Part shown: piece by piece, positions 27,705 to 39,841 of the stretch | Layout: each line of letters opens with the position of its first letter | Position numbering within the stretch: position 1 is the first letter of the stretch | Assembly (NCBI GenBank): GCA_019671135.1 | Contig: JAHRHY010000013.1 | Span: forward strand, 372,001-436,000 | Reading direction: 5' to 3' | DNA: 64,000 nucleotides | Source of the DNA: Linnemannia hyalina | Lineage: Eukaryota; Mortierellomycota; Mortierellomycetes; Mortierellales; Mortierellaceae | Made by a program: the position numbers and the translations under genes | Notes under the pieces: generated by a model | The model's database searches: none | What the model was told of the DNA's origin: nothing | What the model saw: the letters and a program-made list of their open reading frames with translations, nothing else

Positions 27705-30026
27705 ATGCCGGCGACCATAGACCAAAAGCCGTCACACAGTGTAACCTCCGCTGGTCCTTTGCGGATATCGAGTCCTCAGGGATTAGAAGAGTCTCAATTC
27801 AACTACACCGACATCGAGCAACGGATACCCAGGTCTCTGGCGCCGTCGCCGTCGTCGTCGATCATATCAGCACCAGCCATGAAAAGAACCCTCGAGATCC
27901 CTGAGATCGTCCTCTTAATCCAGGAGCAGCTCGACCGTCCTTCCCTCCTGACCTCCCTCCGTGTCGCCTCTCTGTGGCACCAGGTTGGTCAGCATCTCGT
28001 CTGGCAGACCGTCGACTGGGACAATGCCACCTCCAACAACGCCGCTGTCGCAGGTGCCGGTGCTGACGCCAGGACGATCGAGGGGATGATGGTCGATAAC
28101 AGTCATCGGATACGGACCTTGCGGTGTATGTTTCACTCCCAGGCTGGAACTAGCTTTGTTGACTCGTCGATTCTGTTGAGGTCCCTGTTGACGACGAGGG
28201 GTGGTGGAAGACGAGGAGGAGGAGATGAAGGGGGAGATTGGCTCAGGACGAGGAACCTCAGGACATTGTCACTCCGTGGCCACTTCAGTCTCCAGTCCAT
28301 TGGTTATTGTGTCGTCAGCAGTATCGACACAGCGACTCCTCCTCCCTCTGCCCCAAGATACATCCCCTTTCGTATCCCAACCCTGGCTCACCTCGACATC
28401 CGGCCCTTCGTCAACTCTGCGGTTGACCTGCATCTTATCCTAGATACTGCTATTGGTCTCCGGACGCTGGTTGTCGATTCTCACGGATCCTTTGCCGACA
28501 GTAGCTCTGACCATCATACTCCTCAGGGTTCAGAGGCTATTATACCCGAGCACCATGTACACCAAGTTCATGAGTCGTTGGTGTCGCTCAAGATCCAGCA
28601 CCTCAAGATGAGTCGTCAGGAACTAGAGGGTGTTGCTGCCCGGTGTCCGAATCTGGTCGAGCTCCAGTCCCTCTGTAGTCCGGCCACACTTTGGAGGTCT
28701 CCGCCTGGCTCTCAGCCACAGCAGCACCAACAGGACATGGAGTCTTTACATACGACACAACAGCAAAAAGGGCAACTCAACAGCAGGAGGAGTTTGGTTG
28801 GAACACTGGCGAAATCATGTCCCAAGATACAAAGATTTCACGTGGGTCTACAACAGGGAGGGTTCCACACAGACCTTGTCCATGATGCTCTGACCTGCTT
28901 TCCGAGCCTGGTTTCCTTTGGATTGCCGACCGCGGATTGTACGAGGGCCACTATGGATGTCATTAAGGCTTCCCAGCTCCGGTACCACTCATCTGCCACA
29001 ACAGCGTCGCCACTGGGATCATGGATAGGCGGAATGAAGGAGTTGCCAGCAATGAGGGAAGGGGCGTTCCTGACGAGCCTGACGATCATGAATGTGAGCT
29101 CGAGCGAGAAAATCAGCCTGGCGTTACACGAGTTCTTGTGCTGGACACCCTACCTGAAGGAGTTTTATGCATATAATACGACACTTTATCTGGAGCATAT
29201 GCAGTCAGCTGGAGCAAGTGAAGGAGAGGCTGTGGAGATGCTGGAGCCCCGTCCTGTTGTTGTAACAGCACAACCTGTTACCACAATGCCCTGTCAGCAG
29301 GAGCAGTATTCGTCAAGGAGACGAAGCAGTAGCAGCAGCAGTGAGCATATGGATGTCTACGTCCGTGCGTCTGAGCATGAGTCTGGATCCGATGAAGGCG
29401 TCGCCAATAGTCGCACAGGCGTGACTGTGTCTAATCCAAGTCTCGTCGATTCGCTTGTTGAGGCAACGACTGCAACACCTTCCTCCTCGGTTTTGTCGTC
29501 TACTCCAGTGGCAACTCCAACCAGTTCTACTTCAAGTAGTCGACAACAGCACAAGCAACAACAGCCGCAACGATGGGCGTGTACAGGACTGGAAACACTT
29601 GTCGTCCGATTCGCCCACCTCCCCTGGCGGAACAGCACCGAGCCCCCGAAACGATCCAAAGACACCTTTGCTTTCTTGACGGGTCTCCATAAGCTCAAGA
29701 AGCTGTGTATCAAGGAAGGGCTGATGTTGGAGGCTGGACGAGAGTATGATGCGTTGGTGCAGTTGCAGGGGTTGGAGGAGGTTGTGTTTACGACTTGTTA
29801 TCCGATTCCTATCAAGCCTTCTGATTTAGAGTGGGTTGTTGCTGCAGGTCCTTTTTCGTCGTCGTCGTCGTTGCTGAAGAAGGTTGTTGTGAGGCGACAG
29901 AAGACGAATACGGTGCTGGATAAGGAGTTGATGAGGTGGTTTGAAGAGCGAGAGCGTGAGGGGTGTGGAGTCAAGTTGTCGCTTCAGTTGACGGATTGTT
30001 GTGAGGAAGAGTACCACTTTCCGTAG
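27705..30026 (+). CDS. F-box protein, LRR-like C-terminal region
   Basis: Probable substrate adaptor of an SCF ubiquitin ligase. Single exon, 773 residues. The start is the ATG after a long pyrimidine-rich leader (MPATIDQKPSHS); an upstream in-frame Met at 27540 would add a leader-like peptide and was not used. The F-box lies at ~63-105 (LEIPEIVLLIQEQLDRPSLL, RVASLWHQVGQHLVWQTV). Later segments have weak leucine-rich spacing (LKIQHLKMSRQELEGVAARC, LHKLKKLCIKEGLM) broken by Gln/Ser/Thr-rich inserts. An AATAAA lies about 80 bp after the stop. The next gene downstream is a related F-box protein on the same strand. Confidence 0.8.
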   Translation: MPATIDQKPSHSVTSAGPLRISSPQGLEESQFNYTDIEQRIPRSLAPSPSSSIISAPAMKRTLEIPEIVLLIQEQLDRPSLLTSLRVASLWHQVGQHLVWQTVDWDNATSNNAAVAGAGADARTIEGMMVDNSHRIRTLRCMFHSQAGTSFVDSSILLRSLLTTRGGGRRGGGDEGGDWLRTRNLRTLSLRGHFSLQSIGYCVVSSIDTATPPPSAPRYIPFRIPTLAHLDIRPFVNSAVDLHLILDTAIGLRTLVVDSHGSFADSSSDHHTPQGSEAIIPEHHVHQVHESLVSLKIQHLKMSRQELEGVAARCPNLVELQSLCSPATLWRSPPGSQPQQHQQDMESLHTTQQQKGQLNSRRSLVGTLAKSCPKIQRFHVGLQQGGFHTDLVHDALTCFPSLVSFGLPTADCTRATMDVIKASQLRYHSSATTASPLGSWIGGMKELPAMREGAFLTSLTIMNVSSSEKISLALHEFLCWTPYLKEFYAYNTTLYLEHMQSAGASEGEAVEMLEPRPVVVTAQPVTTMPCQQEQYSSRRRSSSSSSEHMDVYVRASEHESGSDEGVANSRTGVTVSNPSLVDSLVEATTATPSSSVLSSTPVATPTSSTSSSRQQHKQQQPQRWACTGLETLVVRFAHLPWRNSTEPPKRSKDTFAFLTGLHKLKKLCIKEGLMLEAGREYDALVQLQGLEEVVFTTCYPIPIKPSDLEWVVAAGPFSSSSSLLKKVVVRRQKTNTVLDKELMRWFEEREREGCGVKLSLQLTDCCEEEYHFP

Positions 30027-30528
30027 TTTATTTTTTGTTTTCGACTTTATTCTTCTGTTTGTTCTTTTGTTAGAGCAGCATTGCCAACTATGAAGGAAGA
30101 CGATGCAAAATAAAAGGCTTTTGTCGAACAAGTTGGCCTGGAAGCTGTTTGTTTGTTTGTTTGTCAAACGAACTATGTACCCCCATCCACTAACTGCTTT
30201 GCCTTTTCCTTGTCACTCTATGTGTGTGAAGCTACTTTGTTCGTTTGACCCTCTGTTGGAGATGGAAGACGGCTTTGCCACCACGACCATCCATATCAAC
30301 TTTTAAGCCTCGTGATATGTTCATCTCCGCTGCCTTTTGCATTTTAGCATAAAAGGACCTCGTGGACCTATTGTCATTCGTTGTTCATTCTTCCTTTTCC
30401 AATTGATCCATTGCCTCCTTCACCTCCACCAGACACATACGCAACACACCCGCACATACAACAAAACAATAACCAGTGTCGTCAACGACCTCCACACACT
30501 CAACCTCGCCAAGAACAACAGGCGAACG
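30027..30528. other. Intergenic between the two F-box genes
   Basis: About 500 bp: 3' flank of the first gene (AATAAA near 30109) and promoter/leader of the second, with TAAAAG-type AT-rich sequence near 30350. No other gene. Confidence 0.5.
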
Positions 30529-33072
30529 ATGGGCATCCTCAGCTCCATCCTCAGGGTCCTCCCTGGGTTCGTGACCACTCCTCCCAAACCTAATACAACT
30601 CCTACTCCGCTCCTTCAAGTCACAGACACAGACGCGACTGCGACCACTTCACACGCTGCTGCTTCTACTTCTGCTGCTGCCAACGACACAACAACCAGTG
30701 CTTCCAGCGCGTCTTCCTCTTCCACAAGTGGACAAGAGATGACTGACTACAACATGGAGGCTGCCACAACTGCGGCAACAAGAACAGCCGATGCTGGCAT
30801 GTCGCTCGCCCGCATTGTTTCGCCATTCGTTCACAAGACCCCACATTCAACCACCGCCAAGACCATGCACTCTACCCATCTTGCCTCACAACAAGACGGA
30901 ACCACTTCTAAGGTCTTGACAACAGTCGTCGCAGTGTCAGGAGGCCTGCCCAGCAACAAGCGGCAGGAGAGCGACTTGACGACCCCTAATATCGAGTCCA
31001 CGGTCCTTTCGATGGATTTGGATAAGGACTCGCGAACCACCACCACGAACAGTCACGAGGGCGGTGCCAAGAATACATCCATCACTACCGAGAATGGCGT
31101 CATGATGGTCTACAACACCAACAACAATAAGACTGCTCCATCGAGCGAAAAGGAGGAGGCGAAGTACCCCTTGGTCCAGAATCGCATGTTTGACGTCCCC
31201 GAGATCATCCGGTCAGTGGCCGAGTTCCTAGACAAGCCTTCGCTGGCAAAGTGCTGTCGAGTTTCGAAATTCTGGTCGACCCACTGTACGCCTCTTCTCT
31301 GGCGCCACATTGTCGACAAGCATTGGCGGTTCGGTCGGTTCTGCTCTTCGATTCAATCCCAGTCGCACTACATTCGGTCGATCAAATGCGAGGACTGGAC
31401 CGACTATGAGGAGATGCTGCTCTGTCAGTTCCCTCGACTCAAAGGGATCGCCTTTCATGGGAGCAAGGAGTCGATGGCAGTTCGGGAAAAGATCCTGGCA
31501 AAGGTCTCCAATACGCTCATGTCTCTGGTCCTCAGCTCGGTCGCTTCGGAATTGTCTGCTGACAGTTCCAAGGCTATCCAGATCATGCATCAGCTCACGA
31601 CCCTCAAGATCATCAACATGACGGTCAACCAACATCACCTCGCTGATATCTTGCGCCAATGCGAGAACCTCGACTTTTTGTCCCTCTCGCGCGTCCATCT
31701 GGATAACAGCGCCGCCATGCCGGCTCATGGCGCAGTCGTTGGCGGAGAATCAGGGCCAGGACTGGTGGTGGCAAGGAAGCCTGACCTCGAGGTTGTCCCT
31801 ACGCGGATCAAATACCTGGCGATGAAAGAGGTCACCGTCTCAGCAGAGTATCTTACAGGAATGATCAGGAACTGTCCCAACTTGCTGGAGCTTTCCTTTG
31901 CCCGGAACGAGACCCTGGTGATCACGTCAGAGATGATTCGGGTTATGCAGAAGAGCTGTCCACGACTGTATGCGATCGACATTGGGTCCTGCAAGCAGCT
32001 CGAGCGGGAAACATTCACGCCACTTTTCACGACCTTGACCCAGATGACGATCCTCAACCTGTCGGGCACACGAGTTGGAGACGAAGACCTGTTGATTCTG
32101 GCGCAAAAGTGCAGGAGCCTTATCCGACTCGATATCCAGTACTGCACACAGATCTCGTCCAAGGGCCTGCACCGGTTCTTGTCACGCTGCAGCTCTACGT
32201 TGCGACATTTGGAGGCTTCAGGAGTGACGATCGAGCCAGAGTCGTTTGATGGTCGGGCTTGGACGTGTTCGAATCTGGAGATAATGTTTGTACACGTTGG
32301 ACTGATTGGATCTTATGAGCCCTATATCCCGTCGACGGCGAAGGCTCGTGCTGCAGAGGCGGGGACAAACGAGCAACAGTCACAGGAAGATATCGAGAGC
32401 AAGAAGCGGTCATTGCCGATCGAGGTTGTCAACAAGGTCGACACTCCTGTCTCTCTTCTTACCAGGATGCTGACCGGTGTTACCACTGCCACCATGTCTG
32501 TATCCACACCCACATCTACATCTACATCCACATCCACATCCACGACTACCGCTACGAGCACTGCAACGTCAACGGACCATCATGGTCAGCGACACTGCAG
32601 GACAGCCGGTAGTAACAGCAGCGCAAGCGCCAACATCCATACCAGCGCAAGTACTGGCTGCAGTATCAGCCCCTCCAACATCAAATCATCAAAAGAAGCC
32701 GGAATTGGATCCAGATCTGCAACAAAGTCATCTGTTTCTCGACCAGGACGAGAACAAGACGGGGATGTCGACATGAAACACGCCCTTCACCCAATCCAGG
32801 ATGTCAGCAACGTCCAGTACCTTGGACTGATGGGATGTGGACCCAAACTGAACCGCCACACGCCTTGTCCGCTGTTGAGCGGGTTCCGAACGATCAAGCG
32901 ACTGCATGTACTTGGCCTGTACCAGTCGTTCAAGCAAGAGGATCTGGAGTGGTTGGTCGAGAGCTTGCCAGAGCTTTGTCGGATCGATGCTGAAAAGTAT
33001 AACATTTCGGACGAGATCTTGGGATGGTTCCATTCTACCTACCCTCATGTGCGGATCTATCGCCAGGAATGA
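30529..33072 (+). CDS. F-box/LRR protein
   Basis: Probable SCF ubiquitin-ligase adaptor. Single exon, 847 residues from MGILSSILRVLPGF; an earlier in-frame Met at 30337 adds only leader-like sequence. The first ~215 residues are Thr/Ser/Ala-rich. The F-box is at ~220-265 (MFDVPEIIRSVAEFLDKPSL, CRVSKFWSTHCTPLLWRHIV). AMN1/FBXL-type leucine-rich repeats follow at ~355-560 (MTILNLSGTRVGDEDLLILA, CRSLIRLDIQYCTQISSKGL). A Ser/Thr simple repeat (TSTSTSTSTTTATSTATS, ~660-680) interrupts the tail, which ends with a further repeat-like segment (LHVLGLYQSFKQEDLEWL). It is organised like the neighbour at 27705-30026, suggesting an old tandem duplication. Confidence 0.85.
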   Translation: MGILSSILRVLPGFVTTPPKPNTTPTPLLQVTDTDATATTSHAAASTSAAANDTTTSASSASSSSTSGQEMTDYNMEAATTAATRTADAGMSLARIVSPFVHKTPHSTTAKTMHSTHLASQQDGTTSKVLTTVVAVSGGLPSNKRQESDLTTPNIESTVLSMDLDKDSRTTTTNSHEGGAKNTSITTENGVMMVYNTNNNKTAPSSEKEEAKYPLVQNRMFDVPEIIRSVAEFLDKPSLAKCCRVSKFWSTHCTPLLWRHIVDKHWRFGRFCSSIQSQSHYIRSIKCEDWTDYEEMLLCQFPRLKGIAFHGSKESMAVREKILAKVSNTLMSLVLSSVASELSADSSKAIQIMHQLTTLKIINMTVNQHHLADILRQCENLDFLSLSRVHLDNSAAMPAHGAVVGGESGPGLVVARKPDLEVVPTRIKYLAMKEVTVSAEYLTGMIRNCPNLLELSFARNETLVITSEMIRVMQKSCPRLYAIDIGSCKQLERETFTPLFTTLTQMTILNLSGTRVGDEDLLILAQKCRSLIRLDIQYCTQISSKGLHRFLSRCSSTLRHLEASGVTIEPESFDGRAWTCSNLEIMFVHVGLIGSYEPYIPSTAKARAAEAGTNEQQSQEDIESKKRSLPIEVVNKVDTPVSLLTRMLTGVTTATMSVSTPTSTSTSTSTSTTTATSTATSTDHHGQRHCRTAGSNSSASANIHTSASTGCSISPSNIKSSKEAGIGSRSATKSSVSRPGREQDGDVDMKHALHPIQDVSNVQYLGLMGCGPKLNRHTPCPLLSGFRTIKRLHVLGLYQSFKQEDLEWLVESLPELCRIDAEKYNISDEILGWFHSTYPHVRIYRQE

Positions 33073-34474
33073 GCTGGGAGGAATGAGGGCGTTTGGGGGG
33101 GGGGGTGAATGGTGGAGGAATGTTTGGCCGGTCTCTGGGATATTGGAGCGTGTTTTGGCGAACCTCTTTGTATAAAAAAACAATAACATAACATCATCGT
33201 AGTATCTTTCATTTTCAATTGAACTCTGAAAAAATATAAGAAAAAAACGACCAGAAAATATGGCTTTGTTGTGTTGAGTGTAAAGGTGTCTGACGCGTTA
33301 CAAAATCAATGCGCGATGCTGAGACTGAGAAGAAACATCAGAGCTAGGTATGCGATGCGACATTGACGCGTTGGTTTAGAAACGCTAATATAGATTATGT
33401 AGCACGAAAAGAATGTCTAAAACAGAGTGTGGCGAAGCAATCGAGGGAAGGAAATGTATACACATGAGGGGGTTGTTGCCTGATGGAAGTATAGGTGCTT
33501 GATGGAAAAGGGAATGAATGGCAATTTGCCTTGACTTTAGAGAGAGAATTACTTTACTACTCTTTTATTTGTTTGGCATGGGACCTGTAGGCAACCATAC
33601 CAGAAGGGAGGAAGGCGGGGACCGGTGGTGGCAAAGGCAAGCATGGCGGTAGAAGAGTAGTTTCGAAGGCGCCTATTTTGAGCAAGCACACAAAGATGCA
33701 TAACCAGCAATTGAAAATTCATCCATCCCACGACTCTTCTTACATCTGGTTGCGCCCTTTGTGTCTACGTTTACGTGGAGAGAAACTGGAAGACGAAGGG
33801 AGAACAGGAACGCTAGTATCAAAGGTCTTCTCTCAGTCCCGTGTAAAGGTGAGGAACAGATAAAACAGAGGCGAAAAAGGAATGACCGCGCCCTCTCAAT
33901 TTATCGGGGTGAAGCATGTTAAGGATAGAGGCGTACCCTTTTTTTGTGTACACAAGCGTGTGTGGAGTAACAAAATTCGTGGAGCTCAGAGGGGTAAACC
34001 CGCGACTACCTCCAGGTTGCAGCAAAGAAAAGCGTGTGGGGATGCCTTCATGTTAAGCTCAACAATGACATTGATGTTGATGAGTGGGTCATCACATGTT
34101 GAAAACGAGTGGAAAGAGTACCTCTTTTCGTTTTGTTTACACAACATGAATGCTGGATAGAAAGAAGTGGGGCTGTTGTGTTTCTTCTCGTGTACTTACC
34201 CAGATGGTAGGAATCACTCACGCCTTGGCGATCAAATTCTTAGGTTCCAAAAAACACACGCACACAAGAAGAAGAATAAAACGATCATTCGTCAATTGCC
34301 GGAGTATGATGGGAGGGCTGAGAGCAACATCGTGAAAAACTGAGGGTATATGTTTCCAAAATCCAATACGTTTATTTTGACACTAAAGATAATTGTCCAG
34401 TGTTTCCAAGAGGTAAAAGGCTAACATGAAAAAGGGTATGAGGGAATTAGGGTGTTACTGCTTTAAAAGATTGT
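33073..34474. other. Intergenic; holds inverted repeat R1 copy 1 and the 3' UTR of gene A
   Basis: Between converging genes. 33744-34206 is a repeat found inverted at 51372-51894. 34340-34474 is near-identical to the 3' flank of gene C (52365-52486) and contains a minus-strand AATAAA at 34371-34376. Confidence 0.6.
33744..34206 (+). repeat. Inverted repeat R1, copy 1
   Basis: Matches the reverse complement of 51372-51894; in a ~165-bp stretch compared by eye (about 34000-34160) roughly nine in ten bases agree, elsewhere less with small indels. This copy starts with CATCTGG and ends with CCAGATG, a possible short terminal inverted repeat. No convincing coding frame: frames in the two copies are broken differently. 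Confidence 0.7.
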
Positions 34475-35635
34475 TTAAGCAGCTGGTGCTGCCTCGGGTG
34501 AAGGAGACACGACGGGTGAAGGAGAAACAACGGGCGAAGGTGATACACTGGGGCTGGGGCTGGGGTTTGGTGTGGAGCTGGGGATAACGACTGGAGGCGA
34601 TGGAGGCAAAGGCGTGGACGTAGGCGAAGGAAGAACTGTCTCTGTTGGTGAGGGGGGAAGAGGGAGGACGGCAGGGCTAGTGGTGATGTTGAACTGTTTG
34701 TAGAACCAGTCCTTGATCATGGGGAAGTCGGATCCGACCTTGAGTGTCAAATGGCCCGTTTCTGGATAGACTGAAGCGGTGACAAAGTCTGGATACAGGA
34801 AGCCACTCATGGTGGACAGGGTCGCCTTGGGAGTCCAGTTGACGTACGCCGTCTTGAAGGATCCAGAGGCGCCTAGATTGATAAGAGTATTCATGCGGTC
34901 CACAAGCGTAGGCGCACTGAGACTCTTTGTCCGGAGCTGCATCTTGAAGGTGATAGGGAGTGACTGGCCCGCTTTGACGGTGAACGAGAAGTCCGGCAGG
35001 AACATCAACTGTGTGAACTCGAAACCGGTCCCAGTTGAGATTCCCAAGTAGGATGGGTCACTGGCAAAGATTGTCTCTGATATCTTGGCGTCGCCGACAA
35101 CGGTCATATCGACATAGTAAGGGTTGCCGAGAACGGTGGAAACCTCGACCAGGCCATCGTCCACAGTAGTAGGCAGGACCGTGAGGGACCATTCGTTGGC
35201 GTAGGCCTTGGGAGTGTCGGTCATGAGGAATAGAGGCAAAAGGACGCTTTGGCGGAGCGACGCCAATCCAGCGTTCAGGGCGGGGTTGCTTGTCGACTTG
35301 TCATCTGCCCACATGTTGAGAGTGACTTCTCGCATATTGACGTCTGTTGCGAACTTGCCGGTTCTGGGATCAAGACTGGGAGCGGTGACAACGTTGACAA
35401 GAATGTTGTCACCGGGGACGAGGCGGAGACCCTTGACGAACGCGACCCCGAATCTCTCGTTATCAGTGAAACCCTCTTGACCCGCAATCAAATGGAGATC
35501 GCCAATGTTGAGGGTGAGCTGACTTGGGTTGTAGATGTTGACGGAGCTGCTGACTTCCAGAACACTATCCCCAGAGAAGAAGTTGATCAGCGACAAGAAC
35601 TTGACGTTGTTGAGTCCCTGGAGACCAGCAATCGA
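34350..35635 (-). repeat. A/C shared 3' segment (conversion tract)
   Basis: Coding end and 3' UTR of copy A matching copy C (52365-53665) in direct orientation at offset 18,030, about 98-99% by eye. The main indel is an extra 18 bp in the Pro/Ser repeat of C. Copy B is clearly different here. Confidence 0.8.
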
Positions 35636-38600
35636 AGTCGTAACGTCGATGGGGATTCCCTTGATCTCGACCAGACCAAATGGGCCAAGATCCAACATCG
35701 AGTCAGCAGAACCGCGGAGGCCGAGTTTGTAGTCAGTGGCCAAGTTCAAGGCGCCGACAAAGGCCGTGTAGATGTCGTGAGATCCGTCAGCAACGACCAA
35801 AGGAGCAGCAGGGGTGTTGGCCGACACCTTGGAGCCGACTGTGGTGGCATCAGTGTACTCAGTCTTGAGGGTACCAACAACTTGACCATTTTCATCCAAG
35901 ATCTGAACATTCTGAGCAAGCTGCTTAATGGGAACATCCATCGCAAAGGGGAGTTTGGTGTCGGCCGTGATGCTCGATTTGGCCATAGGAGCCCAGATAC
36001 AGGACTCGCCGCAGGCAAAGTCCATCTCCATCGAGTTGATAGTCACCGACGAGATTGGGGGTTCCTTGAGAGGAGGAAGGGCTGTGTCGAGGAGAAGACT
36101 CTTGATAGCAGCATCCAGCCATGAAATACCGGGAGCGCCGACACCTTGGGCCTTGAGAGGAGTGGAAGCGCCAGTCAACGCGTTGTGGAAGATACCCTTG
36201 ATGTAGGGAGTCTTGTCAGTGCCGTCGGCAGCGATGGTGGCGTTCAAGGCGAAGCTCGAGCTGCTGTGTGGAACCAAGGCCATGTTGTAGGCAAAGGCTG
36301 GTCCAAGGGTGTGGCCACCGAACTGAGTGTCGAACTGCGAGACAGGGATGGTCATACCAATGGTCGAGGGGTTCGACAGCGACGCGCTGATAGTCATGTG
36401 CATACCCGCCGAGTCGATGGCGCTGATCTTATAGTCCAACAGCTGCAGGCCAGGTAGTTTGTTGAATCCATCGAGGGTCACAGTCTTGGTCATCGACACA
36501 CCGGGAAGAGAGGCACCCATGGCGTTGACAACAATACCCGTGGTCGAGATCGTCCAGTCAAACTTCTCGTTGTTCAGAGCAAACGTGGTGAAATCGGCAA
36601 ATGCGGCGCCATCGGTAATGGTGAAGGGGACACCGGCCAGGTTCAAAGTAGCACCCTGGTTGGCAATGGCCTTGACAGTGGGCATCAGCATCGATCCGAG
36701 CGCCTTGCCATTGTACGAGACTGTGAGAGGGTTAGGGAACATAATCTCGGCATCCAAGGGTCCAGTCTTGGTGATGGCGCCGACAATGTCTGTCGAGAAG
36801 GCGGTCTCGGTGGGGTTGATGAGCGTGATGGCATCAAAGGCGAGAACAGAGCCGTTGACAAGGATCTGAGCAATGGGAGTACCGACGACGGGGATCAACT
36901 TGAGAATTGTCTGATCAGTGCCAGTGGGGACTCCGGTCTGGGTGTAGGGAATCGTCACTTGGTAGTCGCCGACCTTGACGGTGGTGGTCATGGTGATGTC
37001 GACAGCGAGTCCAGCCATAGCCTTAGTCACAAAGTCAGCGACGTTAAAACCTACAAACAGATCAGGCGAAGGGGTGCCACCAGCCTGAAGCTCGAGCAAA
37101 CCGTCAAAGGCAGCAGTGTTCAAACCGTTAGAGACAGCCTGAGCGCGGATCAAAGTGACAAGATCGTGAGGGTTGGTGTTCATGGTAAGAGCGGCCGTGA
37201 TGGTACCAACGCCAGCTCCAGGAATGACTGGAGGGGTGCCAAAGGTCGACACAACAGTTCCTAGAGCGACGCCGTTGTAGGTAATGGTAGAGTCAATCGA
37301 CAAAATGGTCATGGGAGGGACAAAGGGGTTGTTGACAGAGACAACAGTCTGAGCAAGACCATCAACAAGAGTGGTGTCGAGAACAACAAGCGAGGCACCA
37401 GCGAGCAGCTTGGTAGGGAGACCAGGCATCTGGGTCTCAATGGTCAATGCGCCAAAGGCAAGATTGAGCGAATCGACAGTTGTACTGGTGGGAGTACCGA
37501 CAATACTGACAGTGGCACCGGCACCACTGGTATACAGCGTCAACAGCTCCATACCCTCAGGAGAAGCAGCAGGGTTGATTGATGACGAAGCCTGGATGGT
37601 GTTGGCACCAGGGACAATGGCGAGGTTAGGCATGGTCACAGTGCCAAGGGCGACACCCTTGTAGACAAGACTGAGCACAATATCGCCGGCGCTGAGCGAG
37701 ATCGACGAGGGGTTGACAATGACAACAGTGATGGCCATGGTCAACTCAGTGGCGGTACCAGAGACAACTTGAAGAGCGGCGATCGAGGGAGCGGGGTTGG
37801 CGAGGCTCTGAAGACCACTAAGAGCAGTTGAGGCGTTGAACGGGATGTTGACCAAGTTGACTATACCGATGGAGGTGTTGGCATAGACCGAGGCCTGACC
37901 GACAACACTGAAGGGGAGATCGGCACCAATAGTCAAGTCGCGGTTGAACTCCTGGAAGGCTATCTGCGAGGCCTGGTCAACAACAAGAGGGGTCTGCAAC
38001 AAATCAAAGGTCAGAGTACCAGCTGCCATGTTGGAGGTCGAAGGGTTGTAGCTCGAGTTCAAGCTAGCAACGGCAATGCCGCCACGAGTAATAGTGAACG
38101 AGTTGGCAACCTGGGTGAAAGCAATGTTGAAACCGAAACCGTCGGGAAGAGAGTAGTCGGCAATGACACCAGTGGAGGTAGTGGCAGGTTGATATGCTGT
38201 GGGAGGAGTGAAGGTGAGACCCAAGGCACCGAGGTTCAAGGACTTGATGAGCTGCAAGGGGGAAGGGCTCTGAAGAGGCACAGTCAACTTGAGCTGCTTG
38301 ACAGCAGTCGACAGCCACTCGATCGAGTTGACACCGTCAGGCTTGACCTCGAAACCAGTGGCAATAGTGTCGGTGACCACGTTGCCAATGTAGCGCGACA
38401 TCATCTCGGACGTAATAGCAAGACCCTCGGGGGTGGACTGGGGGACGAGATATCCGCTCATGCTCAAGATCTGGGGGCCACGGACCATGGTCAGGTTAGA
38501 AGAGGTGACGTATCCCATGAGAGTGTCCTTGTAAGAAATGGCGAGGGTGAGGGCTCCCATGTACATCTGGATGGCGGAGGGGTTGTTGACGGTGGTGTCG

Positions 38601-39841
38601 ATGTTGACGAGAATACCCTTTCCTGCAGGGTCATCGCCTGGGAGCGCAAACTTTTCGATCTTGATACCCGAGAGACCTTGGAATGCTGCAGGAAAGGGAT
38701 AGAAGAAATAATAAAAAGTTATGAGTATGATTTGCTTGAATGGTATAGGCTGGTGAGGAGTAGGGTGGAAATGGATCACATAGAATGAGAGGGAGAGAGA
38801 GAGAGAGGGAGAGAGAGAGAGAGGGAGAGAGAGAGAAAGAGTTGCTTACCATTGACAGTGATGTCCTTGTCCAGGTCGAGGTCCTTCACGGTGTGGCCAA
38901 GAGCCTTGACGTTCAACTTGCCAGAAAGGTGCCAGACAAATGTCTCGGCGTTGAGCATGTAGGCAGAGAACTCTGCGAATGCCGCGGCATCGGAGATCTG
39001 GAAGCTGCTCTGCAAGTTCAAATCACCCTGTCCACCGCTAGGTGACGATAGGAAAAGTAAGGAGGAAACACAAACACGGTTTTAGCAGCATATCAGTGGA
39101 TGGTAACAAAAGAAGGGAAACGGCGAGACTACAACCAAGTCGTTACAGGGAGCAAGAAACAAGGACAAGTAGCACCAAAAACAAAGAAGCTGGAAGATGA
39201 CTTACGAGGCGGTGCTTGTACCGGGAATGACAGTGGTGCCGAGGACTTTGTTGTTCCAAGAGACAGTAACAGTGCCGGGGAAGGAGATGTCGGCATGGAA
39301 GGGGCCAGTCTTTTCCATCTTTCCGGCCATCACAATGTCCATGGAAGTCGCAGTGGGGTTGGTGATATCCTGTACATATGGTGCATTGATGATGAGACGA
39401 AGGGGTAGGAAGATGTGTTCAGTAGTGATGAAGGGGGAGGACGCGAGTGAGTGGCGCAGAAAGGGAGGGAAAGGAGGGATGATATATATATTTGTTAGCA
39501 ACTGCATGGGTGTGCCCTCTTTTCTCCTTTCGCTCATATTATCCCTGAATGAGCCAGTCAATGTACTCAAGATATCAAAGAAAATAAAGAAAACTAGGAA
39601 ATAGACTTACAATCTGAGTAAAGTTGATGGTGGCCTTGTTCATGAGACCCTGGGCAATCTTGGGCATGATGACATATAGAGCCAGGACGACAGCAATGAT
39701 GATACCGATGATGTTCATAGGGATACAAAACATCCAGAACTTGCGACGGCGATAGAACTTAGGGCGGTTGGGTTGCTTGACATCTTCATACTCATCAAAC
39801 TCTTCATGCTGTTCATCTTCCTCACGAATATCGAAAGCCAT
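34475..39841 (-). CDS. DUF3712/LEA2-like type II membrane protein, copy A
   Basis: Exons 39841-39611, 39369-39206, 39037-38850 and 38685-34475; about 1,597 residues. The cytosolic N-terminus is acidic then basic (MAFDIREEDEQHEEFDEYED, YRRRKFW), with one membrane span at ~36-60 (IPMNIIGIIIAVVLALYVIM), so the long rest should be lumenal or extracellular. That part alternates LEA2-like sandwich units marked by NPS/NPF motifs (VNNPSAIQM, VNPSSISLSAGDIVLSLVYK, INPTETAFS) with DUF3712-like segments (GVSMTKTVTLDGF, GLVEIKGIPIDV). The tail is a Pro/Ser/Thr repeat (VVSPSPVVSPSP) with no GPI signal. From 35641 upward it equals copy B; from there to the stop it follows copy C. Yeast vacuolar Tag1 is, as I recall, an architectural relative; function here is unknown. 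Confidence 0.82.

Noticed and set aside
30337..30528. Longer N-terminus for the second F-box gene starting at 30337
   Set aside because: The extra 64 residues come from a pyrimidine- and CA-rich leader, while MGILSSILRVLPGF is a natural start.
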